A stretch of 64,000 bases of DNA from Pseudonocardiaceae bacterium (GTDB taxonomy: Bacteria; Actinomycetota; Actinomycetes; Mycobacteriales; Pseudonocardiaceae): NCBI GenBank assembly GCA_009379845.1, contig WHSZ01000029.1, positions 1-64,000 of the forward strand, given 5' to 3'. A program made the position numbers and the translations under genes. Below, piece after piece: positions 54,103-62,435 of the stretch (the stretch's first letter is position 1; every line of letters starts with the position of its first letter). Under the pieces are notes generated by a model that was not told the DNA's origin, did not search any database, and saw only the letters and a program-made list of their open reading frames with translations.

Positions 54103-54954
54103 TCAATGACGGACGATCTCGCGCTCGACGAAATCCCTGAGGACCTCCCGCATCCGCGCGACCGACCGGCCGGGTCGCTCGGTGAGCACCTGGATGCCGA
54201 GGCCGTCGATCAGCGCGGTGAGGTTGACCGTGAACTCCTCCGGATCAGTGTCGGCGAACACGCCGTCCCGCTGGCCCTGCCGGATGGTGCGGGCGATTGT
54301 CTCGTGCCAGCGGGTGTAGGAATCGCTGTGCAGCATTCGCAACTCCGGCCGTAGCGAGCTTTCGTTCCACACCTGCAACCAGATCGACCACTCCAGGTGC
54401 AGCAAGCCGGGCGTCGGCAGCTGCAGCTCGATCAGCCGGAGCAACCGATCATGCGCCCCTTCGATCTGGTGCAACTCCGCGACCTGGCGGTCGAAGGCCT
54501 GCTTGACGGAGTACCGCAGGGTTTCGGTGAGCAGATCGTCGCGGCCGGGAAAGTAGTAGTGGATCGTCGCCGCGCTGGTCCCGCACGCCTCCGCGACATC
54601 CGACACCCGAACCGAGTGGTATCCGCGTTCCGCGATCAGGTGCCAGGCGGCGTCCAGGATCTGCTGGTACCGGCCGGAATCGCCGCGTTCGATACCCGCG
54701 CGCGCGGAGCGCCTCGGGGCGGCGGCCACCGTTTCGGCCTCGTCGCTGCCATTGATCAACCAGTTCACCGTGACGTTGCCGATCTCGGCGATCTGGGTGA
54801 GCTCGGCCGGCGTGAACCGCCTTGTCCCGGTGAGCGATTTGGACAGCTTGGTGGCGTCCAGACCGATCCGCTCGGCGAACTCTCGCTGGCTGCCGGGGTG
54901 GCTGAACAACACCTCCCGCACACGCTCGCGTAGCGCCTCGGTCGTGTCCCGCAC
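54103..54954 (-). CDS. XRE–TetR fusion regulator of the carnitine cluster
   Basis: A 283-aa protein with two DNA-binding domains. Residues about 8–70 look like a Cro/C1-type HTH ([20 protein letters not shown], then [20 protein letters not shown]). Residues about 95–140 are a TetR HTH ([20 protein letters not shown], then [19 protein letters not shown]), with a TetR ligand domain after it. The GTG start has no Shine-Dalgarno, and a TACTGT hexamer about 12 bases before it could be a −10, so the mRNA may be leaderless. Divergent from the BCCT transporter; precedes cdhC on the same strand. Confidence 0.85.
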   Translation of the reverse strand: MRDTTEALRERVREVLFSHPGSQREFAERIGLDATKLSKSLTGTRRFTPAELTQIAEIGNVTVNWLINGSDEAETVAAAPRRSARAGIERGDSGRYQQILDAAWHLIAERGYHSVRVSDVAEACGTSAATIHYYFPGRDDLLTETLRYSVKQAFDRQVAELHQIEGAHDRLLRLIELQLPTPGLLHLEWSIWLQVWNESSLRPELRMLHSDSYTRWHETIARTIRQGQRDGVFADTDPEEFTVNLTALIDGLGIQVLTERPGRSVARMREVLRDFVEREIVRH

Positions 54955-54960
54955 GAGGGA

Positions 54961-54989
54961 AACGTAACAGTACGTTGCGATAATCGCAA
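54961..54989. promoter_or_regulatory. Two adjoining palindromes, candidate XRE and TetR operators
   Basis: AACGTA-ACAG-TACGTT (54961–54976) and TTGCGAT-A-ATCGCAA (54975–54989) are perfect palindromes that share two bases and differ in sequence. They lie between the XRE–TetR regulator and the BCCT transporter, just upstream of the regulator start. Two distinct sites next to a protein with two DNA-binding domains suggest that each domain reads one. Confidence 0.55.
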
Positions 54990-55077
54990 TGCCCCGAGCC
55001 CCGATGCGGTCGTTGTGCGCATGTCAACAATGAAAATATACCGGCATACTTGACCTGTCGTTGTTTTTGCGGGCACC

Positions 55078-56763
55078 GTGTTTCAATCATTCGAGTCAAC
55101 TGACAACTCAATCGAAATCGCAACGGTCGCCGGGAGGGCTGCTGGCCAGCGGACCGCGAGTTCTGGAGGTGCTTCAACGTCAACCGAGAAAACACGGGTG
55201 GACAAACAGGTTTTCGGGTTCGCCCTGCTGCTCGTAGCGGTCATTTGCGTGCCAGTCGCGATCGCACCGGAGCGCGGTAAGCAGGTTCTCGACGGCGTGC
55301 TGGCATTCCTGACCGGCAAGTTCGGGTGGCTCTACCTCTGGTTCGCCGTGCTGGTCGCCGGGGTGCTTGTCTGGCTCGCGATCAGCAGGTTCGGCCGGAT
55401 CAAGTTCGGTTCGGTTGACGACAAGCCGGAATTCCCCACGCTGAGCTGGATAGCGATGATCTTCACAGCCGGCATCGGCGGCGGGATCATGTACTGGGGC
55501 GCGATCGAGTGGGCCTACTACTACGACGACCCGCCGATGGGCGCGCGACCGCGCAGCCTGCAAGCCGCGGACTGGGCAACGGCGTATCCGCTGTTCCATT
55601 GGGGAATCACGGCGTGGGCGTTGTTCTGCCTACCCGCACTGGCGCTGAGCTACGTGTACCACGTGCGCAAGCAACGGACCCTCCGGCTGTCCGATGCCTG
55701 CCGAGGCGTGATCGGCGACAGGGCGGACGGCTGGCTCGGACGGCTCATCGACGTGCTGTTCATCTTCGGGCTGATCGGCGCCGCCGGTACCTCTCTCGGC
55801 CTGGAAGTGCCGGTGGTCTCCGAATCGATCAGTTCGGTGACCGGGCTGGAAAAGAGTGCGCTGCTCGACATCGGCATCATCGTGCTGTGGACGGCGCTGT
55901 TCGGCGTCAGCGTCTTTCTCGGCCTGCAGCGCGGGCTCAAGCGGCTCGCCAACATCAACATGTGGCTGGCCGGCGCGCTCGGTCTGTTCATCCTGGTGTT
56001 CGGGCCGACCTTGTTCCTGATTGACACGTTCACCAACAGTGTCGGCGTCATGCTGCAGAACGTCGTACACATGAGCCTGTACACCGATCCCGTCGGCGGG
56101 TCCGGCTTCGAGGAAACCTGGACCGTCTTCTACTGGGGCTGGTGGATCGCCTACGCGCCGTTCGTCGGCCTGTTCGTGGCGAAGATCTCGAAGGGGCGCA
56201 CGGTGCGCGGCATGATCGGCGCGATGTGCCTCGGTGGCAACCTCGGCTGCTGGGTGGCGTTCGCACTGCTCGGCAACACCGGATTGTTCTACGAGATCAA
56301 CGGCATCCTTCCGGTTGCCGACATCTTGCAGCAGGACGGCGACGCCGCGGCCATCATGGCGACGATGTCCCAGCTGCCGCTCGGCGGCATCGCGCTGCTC
56401 GCGTTCGTGGTGCTGCTGGTGGTATTCCTCGCTACCACGCTGGATTCCTCCGCCTACACGATGGCCGCGGCGGCGTCCCGTGAGCTGCCGCGCAACGCGG
56501 ATCCGGCTCGGTGGCACCGGGTTTTCTGGGCCGTGGTACTCGCGTCCGTGTCGATTGTGTTGATGTACGCGGGTGGGCTGGAAGCGCTGCAGACAATGTC
56601 CATCATCACCGCGTTCCCGCTGATCTTCGTGCTCGGCCTGGTACTGGTGTCCTTCCGGCGATGGGTGGCCGCCGACATGCGCGAGCTCGAATCGCAAGCC
56701 ACCACGACCGTCCGCACTGACGGGGACGCGACCCCAGCACCGGTAGGCCAGCGCGACCTGTGA
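55078..56763 (+). CDS. BCCT family betaine/carnitine/choline transporter
   Basis: A 561-aa transporter with 12 transmembrane helices. The BCCT signature reads TWTVFYWGWWIAYAPFVGLF near residue 348, followed by VAKISKGRTVRGMI. The glycine-rich TM3 motif is FTAGIGGGIMYWGAIEW near 131. The GTG at 55078 is the longest start; residues 1–40 are hydrophilic, and a second in-frame GTG at 55198 is a real alternative. It is divergent from the carnitine regulator and most likely imports carnitine. The stop is followed by an AT-rich terminator hairpin. Confidence 0.9.
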   Translation: MFQSFESTDNSIEIATVAGRAAGQRTASSGGASTSTEKTRVDKQVFGFALLLVAVICVPVAIAPERGKQVLDGVLAFLTGKFGWLYLWFAVLVAGVLVWLAISRFGRIKFGSVDDKPEFPTLSWIAMIFTAGIGGGIMYWGAIEWAYYYDDPPMGARPRSLQAADWATAYPLFHWGITAWALFCLPALALSYVYHVRKQRTLRLSDACRGVIGDRADGWLGRLIDVLFIFGLIGAAGTSLGLEVPVVSESISSVTGLEKSALLDIGIIVLWTALFGVSVFLGLQRGLKRLANINMWLAGALGLFILVFGPTLFLIDTFTNSVGVMLQNVVHMSLYTDPVGGSGFEETWTVFYWGWWIAYAPFVGLFVAKISKGRTVRGMIGAMCLGGNLGCWVAFALLGNTGLFYEINGILPVADILQQDGDAAAIMATMSQLPLGGIALLAFVVLLVVFLATTLDSSAYTMAAAASRELPRNADPARWHRVFWAVVLASVSIVLMYAGGLEALQTMSIITAFPLIFVLGLVLVSFRRWVAADMRELESQATTTVRTDGDATPAPVGQRDL

Positions 56764-56795
56764 GTACTTTTGGCCGCCATAACGACAAAAGTACT
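56763..56795. terminator. Bidirectional AT-rich terminator
   Basis: AGTACTTTTG (56763–56772) pairs exactly with CAAAAGTACT (56786–56795) around a 13-base loop, between two convergent stops (BCCT at 56763, acyltransferase at 56804). The T-rich arm on either strand makes it suitable as a terminator in both directions. The first base overlaps the BCCT stop codon. Confidence 0.7.
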
Positions 56796-56803
56796 TATAG
56801 GTG

Positions 56804-58621
56804 TCAGCCGTCGAGCAGGTCCTGGAGTTCGCGCACCGCGTCCCGCAGCTTGCCGGCGAACGCGTACATCTCGTCGGCCACCGGGAGCGGTGTGCTCAGG
56901 TAGAGGTTGAAGCGGTCCGGTAGCAACACGTAGGCGATGCCGATGCACTGGCTGCTTGTCGCCCCGAAGCCGAAGTACTGGATGTTCGTGGACGGCGCGG
57001 AGCTCGTGCTCAGGTAGTCGCTGCGCATCTTCAGCCAGCCTGGCGTTTCGTACAGCCCGAGCGGTTCGGTCACGCCCAGCTCATCGCCGCGCCGCTGCTG
57101 GATGAGCTGTAGCTCCCACAGATGTTGCTCGGGCGCTTGCCCCGCCTGGCATTCTTTCGCGCGCGCCACGTGCTTTTCGGCGGCTACCCGAAACGCGGTC
57201 CTGCGGGCGGCGGCGTCCGCTTCCGGATCGTCCATCGCGGCCACGAACCGCATTATCTCGGGCGTGACGACGCGCATCGCTTCGGTGCGGCCGTGCCGGT
57301 ACTGCCGTGTGGCGATCGATTCGTAGGTGGCGCCCACGAATCCTTTGGCGCGGTTGTGGGCCAACTGGTAGGCCAGCTGCACGAACGCGTCCGGGGACGT
57401 GCCCAGCTGTTTCGCGCGGTTCGCACCGAAATCGTCGAACGACAGGATCGAGGTGGCGGTGCTCGCCGCGTAGTCCGCGAACGAGGTGGCAGCGGCGCGC
57501 ACGTCGGCCCGCAGGTGGTCGTCGAGCACGAATTCGATGGCCTCGACGGGCGGCAACCCCTGGGGGTGCGCGCCGGATTGCCGGGAGTGCTCCTCGGCCG
57601 ATGAGTTCAGCAGCGTGTCGACGAAGCTGAGTACCGTGGTGCCGTCCAGGCCACAGTGCTCCACGTTGACACCCGCCGTTCCGTCGTCGAAGACGATCAG
57701 GGACACGGACTTGTCGAACCACCGGTTGCCGCTGTCACCGTGTAGCAACTGGTCGCATGCTTGCTGGGTGTCCTTGGGCGCGAAGTCCTCGAGGCACACG
57801 CAGAACAGCGCGGTCTCCACGGCGTCGAGCGCGGCGGCATTCCCGGGCTCGCAGGCGATCAGCGCCTGCCGGCTGGCCGCCCATTCCGCCCTGGCCTTGG
57901 TGGTGAGGTGCCCGACGGCGGTGTCCCTCCTCGCTGTTGTCGCGGCGGATTTCCTGATCTCGTGTAGCCCGGCGGCCAGATCGTCCAACGTGTGGGGCCG
58001 GCCATCCGGGCCCAGCACGTCCATCCGGAACATGCTTCCACGAAAGAACACCACGATGTGCCGCGCGTCGGACGGACCTGGCCAATCATCGCTGTAGGGC
58101 GCGCGGACGGTGTCCTGCACCGGTCCGGGTATCCGCGTCGTGGAGAAGAGGAGCTTGTTCTGCTCCATGGAAAGCGGCTGTCGGCGCTGGATGATCGGCG
58201 TGACGAGTTCATCGTCGAGCTGGCCCTTGTAGTTGACGGCCGCGGCGATGAGCTCGGCGGCCCGCTCGAGCGGTCCCTGATCCGAGTCCTTGAGCAGGAA
58301 GAAGAAATTCGCGTTGAGCGCTATGCGGTCGCGACGGCCCAGGTACCGGAACGGCCAGAAGGTGTCCAGCCAGCTGTGCACGCCCTCGCTGGCGTCGTAC
58401 TGTTCGACTGCCGATTGGAGTCCGCGGCCCGGACCGTTCGGCCGGCGGAAGGACGCCACTTCGGCTTCGGTAGTCGCTAACTCGTCCGCGGTCAACAGCG
58501 GCGCGCACCATTCCAGGAATCTCTCGCAGCTGTCCTCGAGAGTAGGAAGTGGCACTCGCGGCAGGCGGTCTTCGTTGGCAAAGGTACGGCTGGACCACTC
58601 TTCACTACTGCTCAATGTCAT
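56804..58621 (-). CDS. Choline/carnitine O-acyltransferase
   Basis: A 605-aa enzyme of the carnitine/choline acyltransferase family, full length and rarely seen in bacteria. The catalytic His322 is in GVNVEHCGLDGT. Around residue 433 YESIATRQY followed by RHGRTEAMR matches the YES...GRT(D/E) block of carnitine acetyl- and palmitoyltransferases, and DYLSTSS near 536 matches their STS motif. The N-terminal LPRVPLPTLEDSCERFLEW and QPLSMEQNKLLFSTTRIPG (149–167) are also family blocks. It would transfer an acyl group between CoA and carnitine, choline or a related alcohol. Last gene of a minus-strand operon with a methyltransferase and a dioxygenase. The alcohol acceptor is not fixed by the motifs I can read. 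Confidence 0.88.
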   Translation of the reverse strand: MTLSSSEEWSSRTFANEDRLPRVPLPTLEDSCERFLEWCAPLLTADELATTEAEVASFRRPNGPGRGLQSAVEQYDASEGVHSWLDTFWPFRYLGRRDRIALNANFFFLLKDSDQGPLERAAELIAAAVNYKGQLDDELVTPIIQRRQPLSMEQNKLLFSTTRIPGPVQDTVRAPYSDDWPGPSDARHIVVFFRGSMFRMDVLGPDGRPHTLDDLAAGLHEIRKSAATTARRDTAVGHLTTKARAEWAASRQALIACEPGNAAALDAVETALFCVCLEDFAPKDTQQACDQLLHGDSGNRWFDKSVSLIVFDDGTAGVNVEHCGLDGTTVLSFVDTLLNSSAEEHSRQSGAHPQGLPPVEAIEFVLDDHLRADVRAAATSFADYAASTATSILSFDDFGANRAKQLGTSPDAFVQLAYQLAHNRAKGFVGATYESIATRQYRHGRTEAMRVVTPEIMRFVAAMDDPEADAAARRTAFRVAAEKHVARAKECQAGQAPEQHLWELQLIQQRRGDELGVTEPLGLYETPGWLKMRSDYLSTSSAPSTNIQYFGFGATSSQCIGIAYVLLPDRFNLYLSTPLPVADEMYAFAGKLRDAVRELQDLLDG

Positions 58622-58663
58622 CCTCGACTTCGACGGTTGTGACGGCCTTTGATTCGTTGCTCG

Positions 58664-59500
58664 TTACGAGATCATGACCGCGGTGCCATTCCTGCCGTGT
58701 GGTCGTGAAGTGTAGAGCTGCGCGTAAAGCCAGCCGTCCGCCTCCAAACCTCGCGGATCCACCCCGACGGTCGACAGGGTATCCAGGACGAATGACCGCT
58801 CCTCAGGGGAGGCGAATCGCCGCTGCTTGAACACGCCTTCGCGTCGAATGGTGTCGTACCCGAATTCGCTCAGGCTTTCCGCGACCGGCTCGAACGGAAA
58901 CATCCGCAGCACGAAATGCGCCATCCACGGCCGACGCTCACCGGCCGCACGGACAACTCGCGAGATGGTCCGATCGGTGACGTAGCCGAGGCAACCGGTC
59001 GAAATGACGATATGCGTATCGGCCAATTGCTGGCGTTCTCGCCGCGTTGGGTCGCGCTCTTCCAGATCGGCGTGCACCGCGTCGTCGATGAACTCGGCCG
59101 AAAGCGCGTAGGAAAGAGCGGGCTGGGAGACGTCGAGCCCCACGAATCGGAGGTTTTTCACGTGATCGCGCGAATGAACCAACGCCAGGTCGTGGGCTAG
59201 CAGCGAGTCGTGATTCTGGGTGCGGGCATCGGGCCCGCAGTAGCGTTCGTAGAGCTCGTCCATACTCGCGCCATATTTCAGCAGAGCCGCATTGATGCCG
59301 TAGGAACAGCCGACGTCCAGGATATTCGGCGTGTGGATCCGCTGCGCTTCCCGATACTCCTGGAAGAGTTTCACGAAGTACGGCTTGGCCAGCTGGGGGA
59401 TGCGGTAGTCCAGCTCCCGCAGCGTACTGAAGTACGCGCGGGGATCGGGTTGCGTGTAGATGTCATCGAGCGAAACCTTGCCGCTAGCATCGAAATTCAC
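58664..59500 (-). CDS. Class I SAM-dependent methyltransferase
   Basis: A 278-aa methyltransferase. Motif I is NILDVGCSYGINAALL near residue 59, the acidic post-I region is RFVGLDVSQPALSYAL near 118, and the motif IV region is DTHIVISTGCLGYV near 160. The N-terminal ~45 residues (KVSLDDIYTQPDPRAYFSTL) are a specific cap. No closer family is recognised. GTG start. It lies 29 bp after the dioxygenase and 42 bp before the acyltransferase, so it is part of the same operon; N-methylation of an amine precursor is a reasonable guess. Confidence 0.85.
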   Translation of the reverse strand: MNFDASGKVSLDDIYTQPDPRAYFSTLRELDYRIPQLAKPYFVKLFQEYREAQRIHTPNILDVGCSYGINAALLKYGASMDELYERYCGPDARTQNHDSLLAHDLALVHSRDHVKNLRFVGLDVSQPALSYALSAEFIDDAVHADLEERDPTRRERQQLADTHIVISTGCLGYVTDRTISRVVRAAGERRPWMAHFVLRMFPFEPVAESLSEFGYDTIRREGVFKQRRFASPEERSFVLDTLSTVGVDPRGLEADGWLYAQLYTSRPHGRNGTAVMIS

Positions 59501-59529
59501 GGCCGCGCTCCTCTGTGGATACGTCCTAC

Positions 59530-60399
59530 CTAATCCAATAGTTGGTCAACCCGGACAGCGTGTCCCTCGGCAGCCAGATGCTGGGGTAGTACCCGGCCGA
59601 AGATTTGCTTCGTCCGCGCCACGCTCCCAATGACTCCGGGGCGTTCGCTGTACGCGAAGATCGCCGAGTGGCGCGCTGTCTCGCCGTGTACGGTGCTTAC
59701 CCTGTGGAGCGAGTAGCGGCCTTTGAACAGTTGGAGATCGCCAGGGCGCAGCGAAAGGCGGCGAACCAAGTGCGCACCCCGCCCGTCCAGCACGGCCCGG
59801 ACGTTATCGAAGTTCTCCGCATGTGCCGAGCGGATGTTCGGGCAGTACTCGAAGCCGCCACCGTCCTGCGGTTCCTGGGTGAGCAGGGTAACCGCGAACT
59901 CGTTGGTGTCAAAGTGCCACGGATGCTCCATTCCTGGGGTGAGGACGTTGAGACACAATCCGGCGAGGGGATCCGCGAGTTCGTAGAGCTCGGGCAGTTC
60001 GACGCAGCTGGCGATGAACTGTTTGAACAGCTCGCTGGAATAGAGCTGGCGGATGATGAAGTTCTCGGGAATGTGATCCTGCGCCACGAAAGCGTTGCCG
60101 CGTCGCATCGCGATGCGGCCCGGATGATCGGCCGGTAGCGGTGAGTCGGTGGCGATGTTGTAGACGTTCACGGTTTCGACGTCGTAGTACGCCAGGGGAG
60201 CGATCGTCGCACACTCTTGCCGCAGCGCGTCACGCAGCGAAGGTCGTAGGAAGTCGGGCAGGACACTGCATCCGAACTCATGAAGTTCGCGCCGGGTGCG
60301 AGAAACCACGTATTTCCAGTCATTACTTGCTGGATCCGAAAGAGGATAGCGGGTCGTATTGACCACCTGGCCAACGGCCGGATCTTCCGGTGTGCTCAC
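59530..60399 (-). CDS. Fe(II)/2-oxoglutarate-type dioxygenase
   Basis: A 289-aa double-stranded beta-helix oxygenase. Counting from the GTG at 60399, the iron facial triad is His162-x-Asp164 (HPWHFDTNEF) and His232 (SLHRVSTVHG), with Arg243 (TARHSAIFAYSERPG) placed to bind 2-oxoglutarate. The size and spacing are nearer to PhyH-type hydroxylases than to TauD/gamma-butyrobetaine hydroxylase. This GTG has GAGGAGAGGAG five bases upstream; a longer frame from a GTG at 60489 has no ribosome binding site. First gene of the operon with the methyltransferase and the carnitine-type acyltransferase; substrate unknown. Confidence 0.85.
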   Translation of the reverse strand: MSTPEDPAVGQVVNTTRYPLSDPASNDWKYVVSRTRRELHEFGCSVLPDFLRPSLRDALRQECATIAPLAYYDVETVNVYNIATDSPLPADHPGRIAMRRGNAFVAQDHIPENFIIRQLYSSELFKQFIASCVELPELYELADPLAGLCLNVLTPGMEHPWHFDTNEFAVTLLTQEPQDGGGFEYCPNIRSAHAENFDNVRAVLDGRGAHLVRRLSLRPGDLQLFKGRYSLHRVSTVHGETARHSAIFAYSERPGVIGSVARTKQIFGRVLPQHLAAEGHAVRVDQLLD

Positions 60400-60873
60400 G
60401 AGGCTCCTCTCCTCGCCGGGCTCGCTGATCTCAGATGCATTTAGCACATTCGTGCGCTGAATTCGTTGCTGCGAAGCCTTTTGTGACACTTGACACCGAG
60501 GGTGATCTCGGGCGGGAAGCCGTGGATCCGCGCTATCGTCCGGCCGCCATACAACCCTCTATCGTGGCATGTTCGATCCGACCGGGGGAACCGGCTCGGG
60601 GCATCGGCCTCGGTATTCCGCAGTAGCGAGCTCGCTTCGATGGCTATTCGGTGGAATTGATCTATTAGCGGGCTGCGATAGCTCCGCGTTGTGGAACTCG
60701 CGACGGAAGTGGACTCGGTGGTGCATCCTGGATGGGGATGTAATGGATATTCGGGTGCGGATGGTGCTGACTCGCGGATTCTGGAACGACGCCAATTCCT
60801 GCCTGGCCGCCACCGCCTCGAGCCATTCATCGTAACCGCCGCAACTCACCGCAATCGGCCGGGGCCGGTGGCG

Positions 60874-60990
60874 TCAGCGCGTTGGCGACTGCCGCGGAAT
60901 CTGCGATCGTGCCCCGGCCGGCCGCACCCGGCGGGCGTAGGCGCCGGGCGGCACGCCGACGTACCGGCGGAAATGCCGGGTGAATGGCTC
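60874..60990 (-). pseudogene. Remnant of an AraC-family regulator C-terminus
   Basis: In the 797-bp gap 60400–61196 the only recognisable coding trace is a minus-strand tail reading PFTRHFRRYVGVPPGAYARR, the classic end of the AraC helix-turn-helix domain (normally QSHLTRHFRR...GVPPGAYR). The preceding sequence in that frame is not AraC-like, so the gene has lost its start and body. The rest of the gap, 60400–60870, contains several short frames without family features and must hold the promoter of the dioxygenase operon. Confidence 0.6.
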
Positions 60991-61196
60991 AGATCTCGTC
61001 GCCGGGCGCCGAATCGGGAGTTCGCGCCGCACACCGGACAAACCGCGCACAATCCGTTGGCCGGAGGGTCGAATCTTGACGCGGTATTGATGTTCTCGGC
61101 AACTGTTGTGGAGCACAATCGTTGTTGAGCGCGTTCTCCGCTCATCCGTGTGCCGCGGGTTCGCGTGGATCGGCTCTCGGGAAACCAGGAGGCGGT

Positions 61197-61670
61197 ATGG
61201 CAAGCCACGCAACAGATACCGAACGTCCGGCCGCTTGGCCAGGTGATTGGGCACGGCATTTCTGGGTGGGGCCGGCGACGGAGGGTCGGCTCACCCCGGG
61301 CCTGCCGAGTGCGGTGGCGTTCTTGTTCGCGGTGTGGCTGGGTTTCGCACCGTTCGCGCTGCATTACGACTTTCCCACGTTGTCCGCGGCCACCGATGTC
61401 AACGATGTGGTCGTCGGCTTGGTGGTCGGGGTGCTGGCCCTGGCCCGCACCGTGGCACCCAGGGACGTCCCGTGGTTCAGTTCGATCATCGCCGCCCTCG
61501 GTGGGTGGCTGGTCCTCGCGCCGCTCTTCCTCGATTACTCGTCCGCGGTGCACGCGGAGCGCGCGGTGGTCAACGACGTCGTGGTCGGCGTCGTGTTGGT
61601 GCTGCTCGGCACGGCCGGCGCGATAATGACGTATCGGCAGCGAGCCGTCGAGCGCGCCGCCGGTGAGTAG
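61197..61670 (+). CDS. SPW-repeat membrane protein
   Basis: A 157-aa protein with four transmembrane helices in two repeats of the SPW type: AVWLGFAPFALHY...DVNDVVVGLVVGVLALA and GWLVLAPLFLDYS...VVNDVVVGVVLVLLGT, each ending with the NDVVVG motif. Actinobacterial SPW proteins have no known function. The ATG has CAGGAGG six bases upstream. Monocistronic by appearance. Confidence 0.82.
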   Translation: MASHATDTERPAAWPGDWARHFWVGPATEGRLTPGLPSAVAFLFAVWLGFAPFALHYDFPTLSAATDVNDVVVGLVVGVLALARTVAPRDVPWFSSIIAALGGWLVLAPLFLDYSSAVHAERAVVNDVVVGVVLVLLGTAGAIMTYRQRAVERAAGE

Positions 61671-61769
61671 TTCCGCCTCAGCCGTGGTGAGGCGAAAGCA
61701 CGCGCGGCCGGTGAAGGCCGTTTCGCCGGGACGGTGACACGGGTTCGGTTCCGTGGAAATGTGCTCGGT

Positions 61770-62351
61770 ATGGTTTTCGTTGCCCCGCCGGCCACCGCGG
61801 CCTGGTCGCATCGAGATGCCCGCTCGGGCTTCGAGGTCGTCTACTTCCAGGTTCTGAACGCCGGCTGGCAGATCGACGGGTGCACGACCGCGGTTGAAGA
61901 CGGTCAGGCATGGGTTGTCGACTACGCCATCACCGTGGATACGAACTGGACGACGCGGTCGGCGCGGGTCACGGGGCGCTCGGCGGCCGGGTCGCGTTCA
62001 GCGGTGCTCGAGGCGGACGGCATGGGCCGCTGGCTGGTGAACGGCGAGCAGGCGACCCACCTGGATGGTTGCCTCGACGTGGACCTCGAGTCCTCCGCGA
62101 TGACCAACGCGCTGCCGGTCCATCGGATGGCTTTGCCCGTTCATGCCGGTTCGGCGGCGCCGGCCGCGTACGTGCGCGCGCTCGACCTTTCCGTCGAGCG
62201 GCTCGAGCAGGACTACACGCGCACTCCAGACGGAGGCTCGCACCAGAGTTACGACTACGCCGCGCCGGCGTTCGATGTCGCCTGCCGCCTGGTCTACGAC
62301 GAGTCCGGTCTGGTGCTCAGCTATCCGGGACTCGCGGCCCGCGCCGGGTGA
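61770..62351 (+). CDS. Putative glycolipid-binding family protein
   Basis: A 193-aa protein of the family annotated as putative glycolipid-binding (PF06475-like). It begins ATAAWSHRDARSGFEVVYFQ, with WVVDYAITVDTNWTTRSARV near 51, GRWLVNGEQATHLDGCLDVD near 85 and YTRTPDGGSHQSYDYAAPAF near 150. The ATG at 61770 matches family N-termini better than the GTG at 61734. Role unknown. Confidence 0.8.
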   Translation: MVFVAPPATAAWSHRDARSGFEVVYFQVLNAGWQIDGCTTAVEDGQAWVVDYAITVDTNWTTRSARVTGRSAAGSRSAVLEADGMGRWLVNGEQATHLDGCLDVDLESSAMTNALPVHRMALPVHAGSAAPAAYVRALDLSVERLEQDYTRTPDGGSHQSYDYAAPAFDVACRLVYDESGLVLSYPGLAARAG

Positions 62352-62435
62352 GCGCCCCGCGCGTTCAAAGTGAAATGCTCATCAAGCGCGCGGAGAACAC
62401 GGCGATCCCGGTCGGTCGAGCGCCCGGCTGCCATG

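Noticed and set aside
59530-60489. Gamma-butyrobetaine hydroxylase assignment for the dioxygenase
   Set aside because: The iron triad fits, but the length and spacing do not match the TauD-like hydroxylase fold. Context alone is not enough to name the substrate.
60569-60849. Short ORFs on both strands upstream of the dioxygenase operon
   Set aside because: Translations show no domains, and the frames overlap one another on opposite strands. The region more likely holds the operon promoter.
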